Notes: a model not told the origin generated them from the sequence alone. A DNA stretch of 13,902 nucleotides from Thermoproteota archaeon (GCA_003649085.1 QMQV01000039.1:1-13902); one strand, 5' to 3'. Positions 1 to 7,842 are shown, numbered from the stretch's first letter. Made by a program: numbers and translations.

Positions 1-1003
1 ATACGATCTTTTCAGCTAATTGCACGTGGTTATTTGGCTCTACAAGCAAGCCGTCGTAGTCGTCGGTTATTATCTCTTCAAGGCCACCGCATCTTGAAGC
101 TACTACCGGTTTTTGCATGGACATTGCTTCCAAAGCTGTTATGCAAAAGCTTTCTCCATAGAGACTTGGCAATGCTACAAGCGCAGATTCGTCATAAAGT
201 TTTTTCTTGGTTAACTCATTTACTAAGTCATAGAAGAAGACTTTATCTCTGATACCCAGCCTCTCAATTAATGTTACTAACAATGGAGTCATGTAGCCAC
301 GTCCGACAATCTCTAGCTTAGCATCTTTAACTTCTTTGCAAACTATTTTAAACGCTCTTACCAGCACGTGCGCTCCTTTTCTAAACACAAGCCTGCCTAC
401 AAAGAGAATTTTCATGCTATCTTCGCTTAAAGAACTTCTACTTGGCGAGTAAAAATCTGTGTCGACGCCATTCGGTATTATAACACGCGGTATATTATCA
501 GCAAAGTTTGATATGAAGTTGTCAGCTGCTCTACTAACTGAAATGATTACTTGTGCCTTTGATATGTAAAGCTTGTATGGTAGGAGGAATGTGTTAGCTA
601 CTTTTTTCCATAGGTTTGAGATGTTGTAGCCTATGGTTATGCTATGGTTTGTTAAAACCCTTTTTATCCCCAGCTCCTCAGCTATTAAGAGGGACATAAG
701 AGACAATGGCGTAAAGGCATGATGTGCATGTATTACGTCTGGACTAAACTTCTCAATAACCTTCTTGAGTTCATCATAATCGGGTAAGTTCAATGGCGTA
801 TCTATTGGGAATAGCGCTGGTATACATGTGAGAAACTTACTGTCTAAGCTTTCACATAGCTTGTTTTTCGCATTGTTAAGAGGTTTTGAGACTATAGCCA
901 CTTCTGCTCCTCGTTCTTTTAGTTTCTGAGCTAAATTGCGTACGTGGCTTTGAACTCCGCCTATAGTTAGAGGATGCCAGTCTATAGCTAAAAGAACTTT
1001 CAA
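1..1003 (-). CDS. Family 4 glycosyltransferase, C-terminus cut by window edge
   Basis: Retaining nucleotide-sugar-dependent glycosyltransferase with a GT-B fold, probably cytoplasmic or membrane-associated and acting on glycans or glycolipids; donor and acceptor cannot be told. About 334 codons are visible. The N-terminal acceptor lobe opens MKVLLAIDWHPLTIGGVQSHV, with the GGVQSH donor/acceptor loop near residues 15-20 (quoted in part: GGVQSHV). Mid-protein there is DVIHAHHAF, then IPNGVDTDFYSP at the lobe junction. The C-terminal lobe has KILFVGRLVFRKG, the E-x7-E motif (E284 and E292 in GESFCITALE), KPVVAS and GLLVEP, then the edge. The start is TTG at 1003: an in-frame TGA lies six codons upstream, no other start is available, and a GAGGT ribosome-binding site lies just upstream. 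The gene is divergent from purC, and I see no functional tie to purine synthesis. Family call is firm; substrate unknown. Confidence 0.9.
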   Translation of the reverse strand, partial: MKVLLAIDWHPLTIGGVQSHVRNLAQKLKERGAEVAIVSKPLNNAKNKLCESLDSKFLTCIPALFPIDTPLNLPDYDELKKVIEKFSPDVIHAHHAFTPLSLMSLLIAEELGIKRVLTNHSITIGYNISNLWKKVANTFLLPYKLYISKAQVIISVSRAADNFISNFADNIPRVIIPNGVDTDFYSPSRSSLSEDSMKILFVGRLVFRKGAHVLVRAFKIVCKEVKDAKLEIVGRGYMTPLLVTLIERLGIRDKVFFYDLVNELTKKKLYDESALVALPSLYGESFCITALEAMSMQKPVVASRCGGLEEIITDDYDGLLVEPNNHVQLAEKIV

Positions 1004-1037
1004 AGTCTTTGGACCTCACTTAAATATGTGCTTAGTC

Positions 1038-1045
1038 TAATTAAA
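1038..1045 (-). promoter_or_regulatory. Candidate TATA box for the glycosyltransferase gene
   Basis: The minus strand reads TTTAATTA here. An archaeal transcription start about 25 bp downstream would fall near 1016, leaving a leader of roughly 13 nt that still contains the GAGGT ribosome-binding site. A second A/T-rich box (CATATTTA, about 1021-1028) lies too close to the start codon to leave that site in the transcript. Judged by eye only. Confidence 0.25.
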
Positions 1046-1072
1046 TTGAATTACTTCGAGGGGGCTTCAAGG

Positions 1073-1080
1073 CTTATATA
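1073..1080 (+). promoter_or_regulatory. Candidate TATA box for purC
   Basis: CTTATATA lies about 35 bp before the purC ATG. A start site 25-27 bp from the box centre falls near 1103, giving a very short leader of roughly 9 nt. The only ribosome-binding-like sequence is a weak GTGAT at 1101-1105. purC therefore looks independently transcribed with a minimal leader. Confidence 0.5.
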
Positions 1081-1111
1081 GCTTAAGTTCAGCTTATTAT
1101 GTGATAAAGCT

Positions 1112-1969
1112 ATGGTAGAGTTTAGCGAAGTTCTGCTTTACTCAAGCTTGCCCTATCCCTTGGTTAAGAGAGGCAAGGTTAAGGACGTATATGACTTAGG
1201 AGACAACAAGCTGCTTATGGTGTTTACTGATAGGATCTCGGCATTTGATGTTGTATTACCAAGTGGTATTCCACATAAAGGTGAAGTTTTAAACAAGTTG
1301 TCCTTGTTCTGGTTTGATAAAGTTAGAAGAATTGTTAAAAACCATGTCTTAGAAGTCGTGGATGGCCGTACTGTTGTTGTGAAAAAGACAAAGCCTATTA
1401 AGGTGGAGTTTATTGTTCGGGGCTATCTATATGGCTCGGCATGGGAAAATTACAAACAAGGTAAGCCTATTTCAGGAATATTTCTTCCACCTGGGCTTAG
1501 GAAGGCAGAGGTCTTGCCTGAACCGATATTAACACCTACAACGAAATCTGATGTTGGACACGATGTTGAAATGTCGTGGGAGGAGGTCCTAAAGGTTGTG
1601 GAGAAAGATTTGGCAGAGCAAATTAAGGAAGCGTGTTTGAAGATCTATGAAATCGGGTCTAAGAGGGCTGAAGAGCGTGGAATCATAATCGCTGATACTA
1701 AGATAGAGTTTGGACTTTATGAAGATGAGCTCATGGTAATAGATGAGCTGCTAACGCCTGATTCCTCTCGTTTCTGGCCTAAAGACAGCTATGAAGTGGG
1801 GAAAGATCAGGTTAGCTTAGATAAACAGTATGTTAGAGACTACTTGAACTCAATAAAGTGGGATAAAAAGCCGCCAGCGCCTACGTTGCCTGAAGAAGTT
1901 GTAGCTGAGACTTCAAGAAGGTATATTGAGATATATGAGCGGATTACTGGAGAGAGGTTCTTTAAGTAG
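1112..1969 (+). CDS. purC: Phosphoribosylaminoimidazole-succinocarboxamide synthase (SAICAR synthetase)
   Basis: Catalyses ATP-dependent joining of aspartate to CAIR to give SAICAR, a cytosolic step of IMP synthesis. The 285-aa protein has the expected family pattern: RGKVKDVYDLG (20-30, nucleotide-binding loop), TDRISAFDVVLP (39-50), RGYLYGSAW (near 105-113), TPTTKSDVGHD, ADTKIEFG (194-201), DELLTPDSSRFW (211-222) and a C-terminal KPPAPTLPEEV segment. The RGYxxGSAW and ADTKxEFG style resembles the longer yeast Ade1-type enzymes more than the short, about 240-aa, bacterial form. The ATG at 1112 puts the first conserved segment (LLYSSLPYPLVKRG) at the usual distance from the N-terminus. It stands alone on the plus strand, divergent from the glycosyltransferase and converging on the PfkB-family gene, separate from the two main pur runs. 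Its product is the substrate of PurB, encoded in the rightward run. Confidence 0.97.
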   Translation: MVEFSEVLLYSSLPYPLVKRGKVKDVYDLGDNKLLMVFTDRISAFDVVLPSGIPHKGEVLNKLSLFWFDKVRRIVKNHVLEVVDGRTVVVKKTKPIKVEFIVRGYLYGSAWENYKQGKPISGIFLPPGLRKAEVLPEPILTPTTKSDVGHDVEMSWEEVLKVVEKDLAEQIKEACLKIYEIGSKRAEERGIIIADTKIEFGLYEDELMVIDELLTPDSSRFWPKDSYEVGKDQVSLDKQYVRDYLNSIKWDKKPPAPTLPEEVVAETSRRYIEIYERITGERFFK

Positions 1970-1980
1970 CTGCGTAGCTA
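1967..1980. terminator. Small stem-loop between convergent purC and kinase genes
   Basis: TAGCT-GCGT-AGCTA forms a 5-bp stem with a 4-nt loop spanning the purC stop, in the roughly 20-bp gap between convergent genes. There is no strong T-tract on either side. AGCT words are frequent in this DNA, so it may be chance. Offered only as a weak bidirectional terminator candidate. Confidence 0.15.
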
Positions 1981-1990
1981 AGCTAACGTC

Positions 1991-2959
1991 TTACTTCTTC
2001 TCGAGCTCCCTGGCTATGAAACTTTCAATTTCAGACAGCCTCGGTAGTCCTGATCTCGCTCCAAACTTAGTCATTTTATGCGAAGCAAAGAAGTTACCTA
2101 GCTTTCCACAATCGCTTAAGCTCCTCCCTTTAATTAGCCCATAGAGAAAGCCTGCGTTAAAGGCATCACCAGCACCTGTTGGGTCTACGACCTCGCATTT
2201 ATAGGGTTCAACATAATAGCGCTGATACCCATTAGTTACAAAACAGCCCTTTTCTCCTAACTTAACTGCAACTATGTCGACTCCAAGAGAAAGCATCGTG
2301 TTAACTCCTTCTTCAATGGAGGCTTTACCTGTAAGCATGCGTAGTTCTTCATGGTTTAGTAGGAGTATGTTGGTGTGGCGTATTAGAGGCTCTATGTGGG
2401 AGAGCCCCTTTTGAGCATATATAGCTCCAGGATCTAAGCTTACCTTAACGCTACTTGGTAAATGCTCTAGTAACGTTCTCTGAACATTAAGTGGGGCATC
2501 TCCAATAAATGAGGTTATGTGAAGTATTCTAGCCCTCGATGCGTACTCTAAGTTTATGTCGTTTACGTTTAAGTAGTCGTTTGCTCCTGGCATTACGTAG
2601 ATAGTTCTATGCCCCTTATCGTCGAAAAAGCATAATGCTATGCCACTCTTAACCCCTCTTTCTACTACTATGTTGCTTACGTCAACGCCTTCTTTCTTTA
2701 AGTCACGTATAAGCTTACGACCTTCCCGATCATCCCCTACTTTGCCTATAAACCCTGTTTTGAGACCAGCTCTAGCAAGGCCAACTATCGTGTTTGCAGC
2801 TGATCCGCCAGATTCTTCGCGAATTTCTATAATGTAACTTTCATCATCTACGCCAGCTACTCTCTTTACCTTAAAGAGCTTATCTACGTTTAAAGCTCCA
2901 AATCCTATAACGTCAAAACTCTTTGATGAGCTCGCGCAACCATATCTTATACTCTCCAA
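1991..2959 (-). CDS. PfkB/ribokinase-family kinase, substrate unassigned
   Basis: ATP-dependent small-molecule kinase of the ribokinase fold; members phosphorylate sugars or nucleosides. The 322-aa protein shows [12 protein letters not shown] (15-26, N-terminal substrate-binding strand), GGSAANT (51-57, first family signature) and [13 protein letters not shown] (259-271, second signature) with D265 as the expected catalytic base and the GAGD anion hole. The GGSAAN form also occurs in nucleoside kinases, so a purine-nucleoside salvage kinase is possible, but a sugar kinase fits as well. The start is TTG at 2959, 47 nt inside the upstream ftr-like gene, preceded by GGGGGT four nt away; no other ATG/GTG/TTG lies before the conserved FDVIGFG strand. 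The deep overlap implies translational coupling. It is the last gene of the minus-strand run. Confidence 0.88.
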   Translation of the reverse strand: MESIRYGCASSSKSFDVIGFGALNVDKLFKVKRVAGVDDESYIIEIREESGGSAANTIVGLARAGLKTGFIGKVGDDREGRKLIRDLKKEGVDVSNIVVERGVKSGIALCFFDDKGHRTIYVMPGANDYLNVNDINLEYASRARILHITSFIGDAPLNVQRTLLEHLPSSVKVSLDPGAIYAQKGLSHIEPLIRHTNILLLNHEELRMLTGKASIEEGVNTMLSLGVDIVAVKLGEKGCFVTNGYQRYYVEPYKCEVVDPTGAGDAFNAGFLYGLIKGRSLSDCGKLGNFFASHKMTKFGARSGLPRLSEIESFIARELEKK

Positions 2960-3833
2960 GCTTACCCCCGTAGTTACCAGCAGATATTCTCAAAACACCT
3001 TTAACTTCACAAGCAGCTTTTATACCGTAACTCAAAGCTTGTTTGACAGCTTCAAGCGAAACTCCGTTAATCACGATCTCAGGAATGTATCTTACACCCT
3101 CAGGTACCTTAGACTCTGCTCTAAGCCTCTTCTTTAGAGAAGGGCAATATGGATGATTTGTTGTGGGACCAATCCACGGAAACTTAGTCTCCGGTTTTGA
3201 ACCTGCTGAGCAAATGTTGAAAGGGGTGATAACTCCAGGAACTGAGCTAATAGCTTTTAAGATTTTCTTGCCAGCTCTTAAGACCGCTTTTTTACTAGAA
3301 CACATGTACCATAGGTTTGCGCCCATAACCCCTATGGAATAGCCAATTTTCCTCTCGATTTGGAAATCGGGAACCATTACCGGTATGTTTATCATTTCTC
3401 TTCCATAGAGTTTTTCAACCCACTCATAGCCGTCGCCACAATGCCCTATTCTGTACATTGTATCGATGTGCCCGATGGGATTAAGACAGGCGTCAAAGAC
3501 TCTAGTAAAAGGTTTTACTAGGATACCTTGCCTTATCCTGTATGAAAACTCTTTTTCGAATTTCGCTAAAATCTCATCAAGTGGTTTATTAGCTTCTAGT
3601 TGACACCAAAACTGTAATACTACGCCTGCTCTACCATCAGGTGTTTCTTTTGGAGAAAGCCATTTTTCAATACCTGCTTCTAATCTACCTATTACTGCTG
3701 AAGGAAGTGCTGTAGAGTTTAATGCGGCTTCTCTAAGGGTGGTTTTATCGTAAGCTGTTATGATCACCCTACAAAAAATCCCTTTAAAAGCTTCGGCATA
3801 CGTGTCCTCAATGTATACCTCCTTGACCTCGAT
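2913..3833 (-). CDS. ftr: Formylmethanofuran:tetrahydromethanopterin formyltransferase-like protein, apparent AUC or AUU start
   Basis: Ftr moves the formyl group between formylmethanofuran and the N5 of tetrahydromethanopterin. Similarity to the Methanopyrus enzyme (from memory) runs end to end. Positions counted from codon 3833: IEDTYAEAF (8-16), ETPDGRAG (63-70), GDGYEW (near 133), [45 protein letters not shown] and a C-terminal [15 protein letters not shown]. The C-terminal lobe is better conserved than the N-terminal one, so this is a divergent member and its substrate is not certain. The first in-frame conventional start, GTG at 3767, would cut off the conserved IEDTYAEAF. The open frame upstream contains no ATG/GTG/TTG. 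The reported start, ATC at 3833, aligns with the methanogen Met, shares a base with the HAD stop (TAATC) and follows GGAGG by 9 nt. ATT at 3812 follows AAGGAGGT and is the alternative. Product is 306 or 299 aa; the family is about 297. Confidence 0.82.
   Translation of the reverse strand: MEVKEVYIEDTYAEAFKGIFCRVIITAYDKTTLREAALNSTALPSAVIGRLEAGIEKWLSPKETPDGRAGVVLQFWCQLEANKPLDEILAKFEKEFSYRIRQGILVKPFTRVFDACLNPIGHIDTMYRIGHCGDGYEWVEKLYGREMINIPVMVPDFQIERKIGYSIGVMGANLWYMCSSKKAVLRAGKKILKAISSVPGVITPFNICSAGSKPETKFPWIGPTTNHPYCPSLKKRLRAESKVPEGVRYIPEIVINGVSLEAVKQALSYGIKAACEVKGVLRISAGNYGGKLGEYKIWLRELIKEF
3817..3824 (-). promoter_or_regulatory. Strong Shine-Dalgarno AAGGAGGT inside the ftr-like 5' region
   Basis: The minus strand reads AAGGAGGT and then, four nt later, ATT (3812-3810), in frame with the conserved IEDTYAEAF segment. 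It is the best ribosome-binding match in this junction and argues for AUU initiation unless the AUC at 3833 is used. Confidence 0.5.
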
Positions 3834-4927
3834 TAGCCTAACCCTCCTATGGCAACGCCTCTAACCTTTTTACGGAAACTTGAGCTTTCTAAGGATAGTT
3901 TTTCTTTGTTGTCTTGCGTTATGAGCTCAATCTTCACATACGAAGACTTTAATGCTTTAGCCAGTTTTCCTGTAAGACCTAATGTGATCGCCTCATCTAT
4001 TAACGTAGTAATATCTTCTCCTTTGCTCAGAAGCTTACATAGCTTTTCTCTTCCATATTTCATAAACAACAGGGTTATTAGCGGTATTGAAGCAGCAGTT
4101 TCAGATAATATTGCTAGCTGTGCTTCTCTTATTGCATATTCGTTTCCATTAAATGAGACTGCTAATCCGCCGTTTTCTCTTACAAGTTTAAACGCCTCAA
4201 CATCAGTTATGCTATCTCCAAAGTAAATAACGTCACTAATCTCACAGCCTTCTTTGGCTACTATCTCCTTTATTGCGTTTGCTTTCTCCTCACCTCCAAC
4301 AACTTTGACTTCACTTAGCATCGTACTACAGCTCATTTTTGCAATATGTGACCAGAATATTTCGTTCAGCTTGTTAACAGCAAACCTCGAAGGTTGTGGG
4401 AGATCTTCAATTGACAAAGCCGTATTAGGTATTTCGATGTCCGGTAGTGTGAGAACCACATTTACGATATTAAGTAGTTGATGTCGCTCTTGTTCGCTTA
4501 ATTCATATTTGTCGATGTCGACTTTGGTTGAATACGTGTTTTCAACTGGAAAACCTATTGCTTCGCAGAGAGCTTTTATGTAGTGTTCGTAGCTTGTGCT
4601 CACGATGTATGATGGAAGCAAGTTCTTTAAGAAGTTTAAAGATTCTATGGAGTCCTTCATGAGAGTTAAAGTTTTTCGCGAAAAGCTTCGCATTACATCA
4701 TTTGATACGCCATAGGCTTTAAGGAATGGCAGTATTAAGCATAGTGTATTGCCAGCTTTATACCCTGGCTTCTTTATAATGTCAGCTAACACATCATCGT
4801 ACCTGCTAAGTTTTCTAAAGAATATGTCTCCTTGAGGTATGTAGTGGCTTGTTAGCTCAAAGGCGTTGTCGTTTTTTGATACGGGACCTTCGCAGTCTGT
4901 TATGAAAACTTTCTTTTTAGAAGCCAT
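3833..4927 (-). CDS. HAD-superfamily protein resembling EhaR-type proteins of methanogens
   Basis: The 364-aa protein has the landmarks of a HAD phosphatase-like fold: motif I FITDCEGP (D11, E13) near the N-terminus, motif II serine/threonine in IVSTSY (108-113), motif III lysine probably K215 in GGEEK, and motif IV GDSITD (237-242). A long helical insert lies between motifs II and III. Motif I is D-x-E rather than the usual phosphatase D-x-D, so the general acid is changed. The opening, with DCEGP followed by SKNDNAFEL, resembles from memory the archaeal family annotated as energy-converting hydrogenase A subunit R. No hydrogenase genes are visible here, so a role in Eha is not implied. The ATG at 4927 follows a GAGGT in the end of purD by 8 nt; only 2 nt separate the genes. 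Its stop shares a base with the probable ftr-like start. Substrate unknown. Confidence 0.75.
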   Translation of the reverse strand: MASKKKVFITDCEGPVSKNDNAFELTSHYIPQGDIFFRKLSRYDDVLADIIKKPGYKAGNTLCLILPFLKAYGVSNDVMRSFSRKTLTLMKDSIESLNFLKNLLPSYIVSTSYEHYIKALCEAIGFPVENTYSTKVDIDKYELSEQERHQLLNIVNVVLTLPDIEIPNTALSIEDLPQPSRFAVNKLNEIFWSHIAKMSCSTMLSEVKVVGGEEKANAIKEIVAKEGCEISDVIYFGDSITDVEAFKLVRENGGLAVSFNGNEYAIREAQLAILSETAASIPLITLLFMKYGREKLCKLLSKGEDITTLIDEAITLGLTGKLAKALKSSYVKIELITQDNKEKLSLESSSFRKKVRGVAIGGLG

Positions 4928-4929
4928 GC

Positions 4930-6342
4930 TTAATAACCTCTAAGCTTTTTCATGTGCTGTATGCTTCTCTCGATGTGATCTTTTGATGCGATGTCTTTTC
5001 TAAACCATAGTGATCCTCCTTTTATGGCGTTTATTCCTTTATACGCGATTTCTCTGGCTTCTTCGATGTTGTCTGCTATGCCGACCGTACATATAGCTCT
5101 AGACTTTAATGGGTATATGCCGTCTTCGCGTTGTTCAACTGAAGCGGGGTAAATCTTTAACTGCCCATCATATACCTTAGCTAATTCTTCAGCTTCTTTA
5201 AGGTCTATTGGCTTACCAAGTTCTTCTTTGTTGACTAGGTTAGGATATGTTTCTGCGAAGTTGCCGTAGCTTGGCGGTACCTTGTACACGACAACACTAG
5301 CTTTTTTCTCTACATCAATTTTGTTTAAGCTCCCATCAATTATCTTGAGGCATATTTCAGCAAAGTCGTCTTTGAGGATTGGTAATATGTTTTGTATTTC
5401 GGGGTCTCCGGGACGGCTATTGATTTCCAAGATTTTTGGACCGTATTTCGTGTGTATGAAGGCTATGTAGAAGGGCATGCCCTTAAGTCCGTGTTCAGCA
5501 TCTTGGCTTTTCCTCAACTCATTAAATATCCTCTCAGCCATTTCAACTTCTTTTTCTCTATCTTTAGGTGTGAGAAATGGGAGGTTGTCTTCCACGTCTT
5601 TATACGATCCCATACCGCCAGTGTTAGGTCCTTTATCTTCATCAAAGGCTCTTTTGTAATCCCTGGTATCAGGTAGTGGTATGAGGTGTTTTCCATCGCA
5701 GAAAGCTTGAAAACTTGATTCTTCGCCTTCGACTTTCTCCTCGACAATAACCTTTCCATACTTTAGATTTTCAAAGAAGTGTTTGAGCAGATCTTCTCTT
5801 GTGGTGAAGTGATCGCCCCAAACGCCCACTCCTTTACCAGCTGCTGGTTTATCTGGTTTAACAGCTACTTGGTTGTTTAGCTCATCAAGCCAGTTCACTA
5901 ATTCTCGTTTAAGAGCATCTAAGTTTTCATATAGGCTTTGATCGAAAATCTTGAAACGAGGATTTGCTTCAGGGAGTATTTTCTGTAACAATAAGCGCTG
6001 CTCTGCCTTGCTACCTTCTAACGCATATCTCTTTGTGGGGCAGATTACAGGTACTCCCGTTTCCTTTTCAACGAGATCTCTTAAGCCTTCGATGATAGGT
6101 TTTTCAGGACCTACGACTACGAAGTTAAGCTTATCCCTCCTCTTATTTACAAACTTGCAAATTTCGTTAACATTTAAATCCGGGATAACGACATGTTCAA
6201 CGGATTTCTTTATGTTAAATGGATTTCTCTGCTTGTCTACAACGTATATGTCAATTAAGTAGTTCGTGCTTTTAGATAGAGCATCAACCATAGCTGCTTC
6301 GCGAGCACCATATGAAACCACTAATACGCCAAGTTTTTCCAT
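4930..6342 (-). CDS. purD: Phosphoribosylamine-glycine ligase (GAR synthetase)
   Basis: ATP-grasp ligase joining glycine to 5-phosphoribosylamine to make GAR, the second step of purine synthesis. In the 470-aa protein: N-terminal Rossmann-like part with VVVGPEKPII (75-84); ATP-grasp loop PAAGKGVGVW (166-175); IVEEKVEGEESS (199-210); DTRDYKR followed by GPNTGGMGSY (238-247); metal/ATP site EINSRPGDPE (306-315); and a C-terminal domain that ends the protein. The usual family motif is N-[AC]-RFGDPE; here Phe is Pro (RPGDPE), and the protein is longer than the roughly 420-430 aa bacterial form, pointing to a divergent subfamily. The ATG at 6342 gives a normal N-terminus. The upstream purF stop is 33 nt away, with only a weak GGGGTG before the start. 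Its substrate comes from PurF. The next pathway step, GAR formylation, has no recognised purN or purT in the window. Confidence 0.96.
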   Translation of the reverse strand: MEKLGVLVVSYGAREAAMVDALSKSTNYLIDIYVVDKQRNPFNIKKSVEHVVIPDLNVNEICKFVNKRRDKLNFVVVGPEKPIIEGLRDLVEKETGVPVICPTKRYALEGSKAEQRLLLQKILPEANPRFKIFDQSLYENLDALKRELVNWLDELNNQVAVKPDKPAAGKGVGVWGDHFTTREDLLKHFFENLKYGKVIVEEKVEGEESSFQAFCDGKHLIPLPDTRDYKRAFDEDKGPNTGGMGSYKDVEDNLPFLTPKDREKEVEMAERIFNELRKSQDAEHGLKGMPFYIAFIHTKYGPKILEINSRPGDPEIQNILPILKDDFAEICLKIIDGSLNKIDVEKKASVVVYKVPPSYGNFAETYPNLVNKEELGKPIDLKEAEELAKVYDGQLKIYPASVEQREDGIYPLKSRAICTVGIADNIEEAREIAYKGINAIKGGSLWFRKDIASKDHIERSIQHMKKLRGY

Positions 6343-6375
6343 AGGGTTCGAACACCCCAGATGTTAAACGCGCTT

Positions 6376-7842
6376 TTAATGGAGAACGGTGACTTCATAG
6401 ACTCTTCCTCTTTCTTCAAGACCTTTCTCAAATAGTTCTTTAGCCTCCTTAGCTATCCTCTTAGCTAATGGAGTTGGATAATCGCCTGTTACACAACCAA
6501 AACATAGGTTTTCTTTACCTAATCCAGTTGCTTTAGCGAAGTTCTCAAGAGATTGGTATCTTACCGTATCAGCTCCAATTATTTCAGCTATTTCCTCCTC
6601 ATTTCTATCTACTCCTATGAGCTCATGATATGTTGCCATGTCTATTCCGTAGAAACATGGACCAGTTATCTTCGGGAATGTTATTAATAAATGGACTTTC
6701 CTTGCGCCCATGGCTTTGAGTTTCTTAACTATGATCTTTGTGGTATCTCCTCTAACAATGCTATCGTCGATGACTATGACCTTCTTATCCCTCACCTTAG
6801 GTCCTAAGATGTTTATTTTCTTATCCACAACTTCGTGTCTTTCACGTGATAATAGGATAAAGGCGCGCTCCATTATGTACCTATGTCTTCTAGAAGCACG
6901 CTCCCATGGGATACCTGTTTCCTCGTGAAAGCCAAAGGCGGCATCGTCACCTGTCTCAGGCATTGATATTATGATATCAGCGTCGTCTACAATGTCTGGG
7001 TTTTCTTTAGCTAAGTTTCTACCAAAGTCTTCTCTAACTTCGTATACGTATCTAGTTCCAAGCTTCGAATCTGGTCTTGAGAAGTAAGCGAACTCGAATG
7101 CACAGAAGGCTTTTTTACAGCTTGAAACTAGGCGAAGCCTTTCAAAGCCATTCTTATCGGCTAATATGAGCTCTCCTGGTTCAAGTTCGAATTCAAGAGA
7201 TAAACTATTAATATCCAGTCCAACGCTTTCAGAGGAAAATGCTTTAACTAAACCAGTTTCAGATTGACCAGCACATAGAGGCCTTATACCGTAGGGGTCT
7301 TTAAACGCAAATAGCTTTCCATCATGGAAGAAGCCGGTTACTGAAAAAGCTCCCTCAACTACTTCCATGCATAGCTTAACAGCATCTATTAGATCACGTT
7401 CTTGTTTGTAAAAGTCATGTAAAAGTCTTGTCAAAAGCTCAGCATCGCTTCCACAGCTATAGCTGTAGCTTTCCATGAGCTGGTTAACGTTAACCAAATT
7501 ACCGTTAAGAGATAACGCTAAAGCGATGTCATCTGATTTAATTAACATTGGCTGAATGTTTTTCTCAAGAGACTTTTTATCTACCGCTCCCGATGTGGCA
7601 TATCTCACATTGCTTATCCCGACAAAACCTTCAAGCTTATTAATCCACGTACTTGCATCATCTGCTCTTATCGCAGGAACTAGGTGTAATCCCTTATGTA
7701 CGTGGAAGTCACCATCGTATGTTACGAAGCCATAGGATTGATGTCCTCTATGGTTTTGGGCACGAGCACCCCAATATAGGAGGGGGAACACGTGTTGTCC
7801 TGTATAGGATATTGCGCCGAATATGCCACAGCCTATTTTAAT
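6376..7842 (-). CDS. purF: Amidophosphoribosyltransferase, N-terminus extends to an AUU or AUA start
   Basis: Makes 5-phosphoribosylamine from PRPP and glutamine, the committed step. The N-terminal Ntn-glutaminase domain begins IKIGCGIFGAI: the Cys at position 5 should be the nucleophile exposed by propeptide removal. Further landmarks are NVRYATSG, SLNGNL and GSDAELL. The phosphoribosyltransferase domain has the PRPP loop VIVIDDSIVRGDT (355-367). Four cysteines match the [4Fe-4S] ligands of the Bacillus enzyme: C247 in FCAFEF, C396 in GPCFYGID, and C447/C450 in LCFGC. The usual GRTFI segment reads ERAFI. The first conventional start, GTG at 7791, would delete the catalytic Cys and cannot be right. 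The open frame above has no ATG/GTG/TTG before an in-frame TAA, but ATT at 7842 (3 nt after AAAGGAGG) and ATA at 7836 (9 nt after it) are available. I report the ATT (488 codons). A promoter-sized gap separates it from purM. Confidence 0.95.
   Translation of the reverse strand: MKIGCGIFGAISYTGQHVFPLLYWGARAQNHRGHQSYGFVTYDGDFHVHKGLHLVPAIRADDASTWINKLEGFVGISNVRYATSGAVDKKSLEKNIQPMLIKSDDIALALSLNGNLVNVNQLMESYSYSCGSDAELLTRLLHDFYKQERDLIDAVKLCMEVVEGAFSVTGFFHDGKLFAFKDPYGIRPLCAGQSETGLVKAFSSESVGLDINSLSLEFELEPGELILADKNGFERLRLVSSCKKAFCAFEFAYFSRPDSKLGTRYVYEVREDFGRNLAKENPDIVDDADIIISMPETGDDAAFGFHEETGIPWERASRRHRYIMERAFILLSRERHEVVDKKINILGPKVRDKKVIVIDDSIVRGDTTKIIVKKLKAMGARKVHLLITFPKITGPCFYGIDMATYHELIGVDRNEEEIAEIIGADTVRYQSLENFAKATGLGKENLCFGCVTGDYPTPLAKRIAKEAKELFEKGLEERGRVYEVTVLH

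Noticed and set aside
1080..1087. AGCTTAAG shared after TATA-like boxes near purC (1080-1087) and purE (9239-9246), as a possible purine operator
   Set aside because: AGCTT and CTTAAG words are very common throughout this DNA, and the element sits at different distances from the two start codons, so chance is the simpler reading.
1991..2959. Kinase gene as purK or another missing purine-pathway gene
   Set aside because: The GGSAAN and DPTGAGDAF signatures are ribokinase-family, not ATP-grasp, so it cannot be purK or purT.
3764..3811. TTG at 3811 as start of the ftr-like gene with a frameshift across the T-run
   Set aside because: That frame translates to a peptide unlike Ftr and stops at TGA by 3764. 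The other frame reads the conserved IEDTYAEAF without any shift, so a frameshift is not needed.
3849..4226. Plus-strand open frame of 125 codons opposite the HAD gene, and similar ones opposite purD and the kinase
   Set aside because: They mirror well-supported genes on the other strand, have no recognisable domain and no consistent ribosome-binding site; they follow from codon bias of the real genes.
6344..6358. GGGTTCGAAC followed by ACCCC, resembling a tRNA T-arm
   Set aside because: The flanks do not pair as a 5-bp T-stem on either strand, and no acceptor, D or anticodon arm can be drawn; the site overlaps the purD start region.
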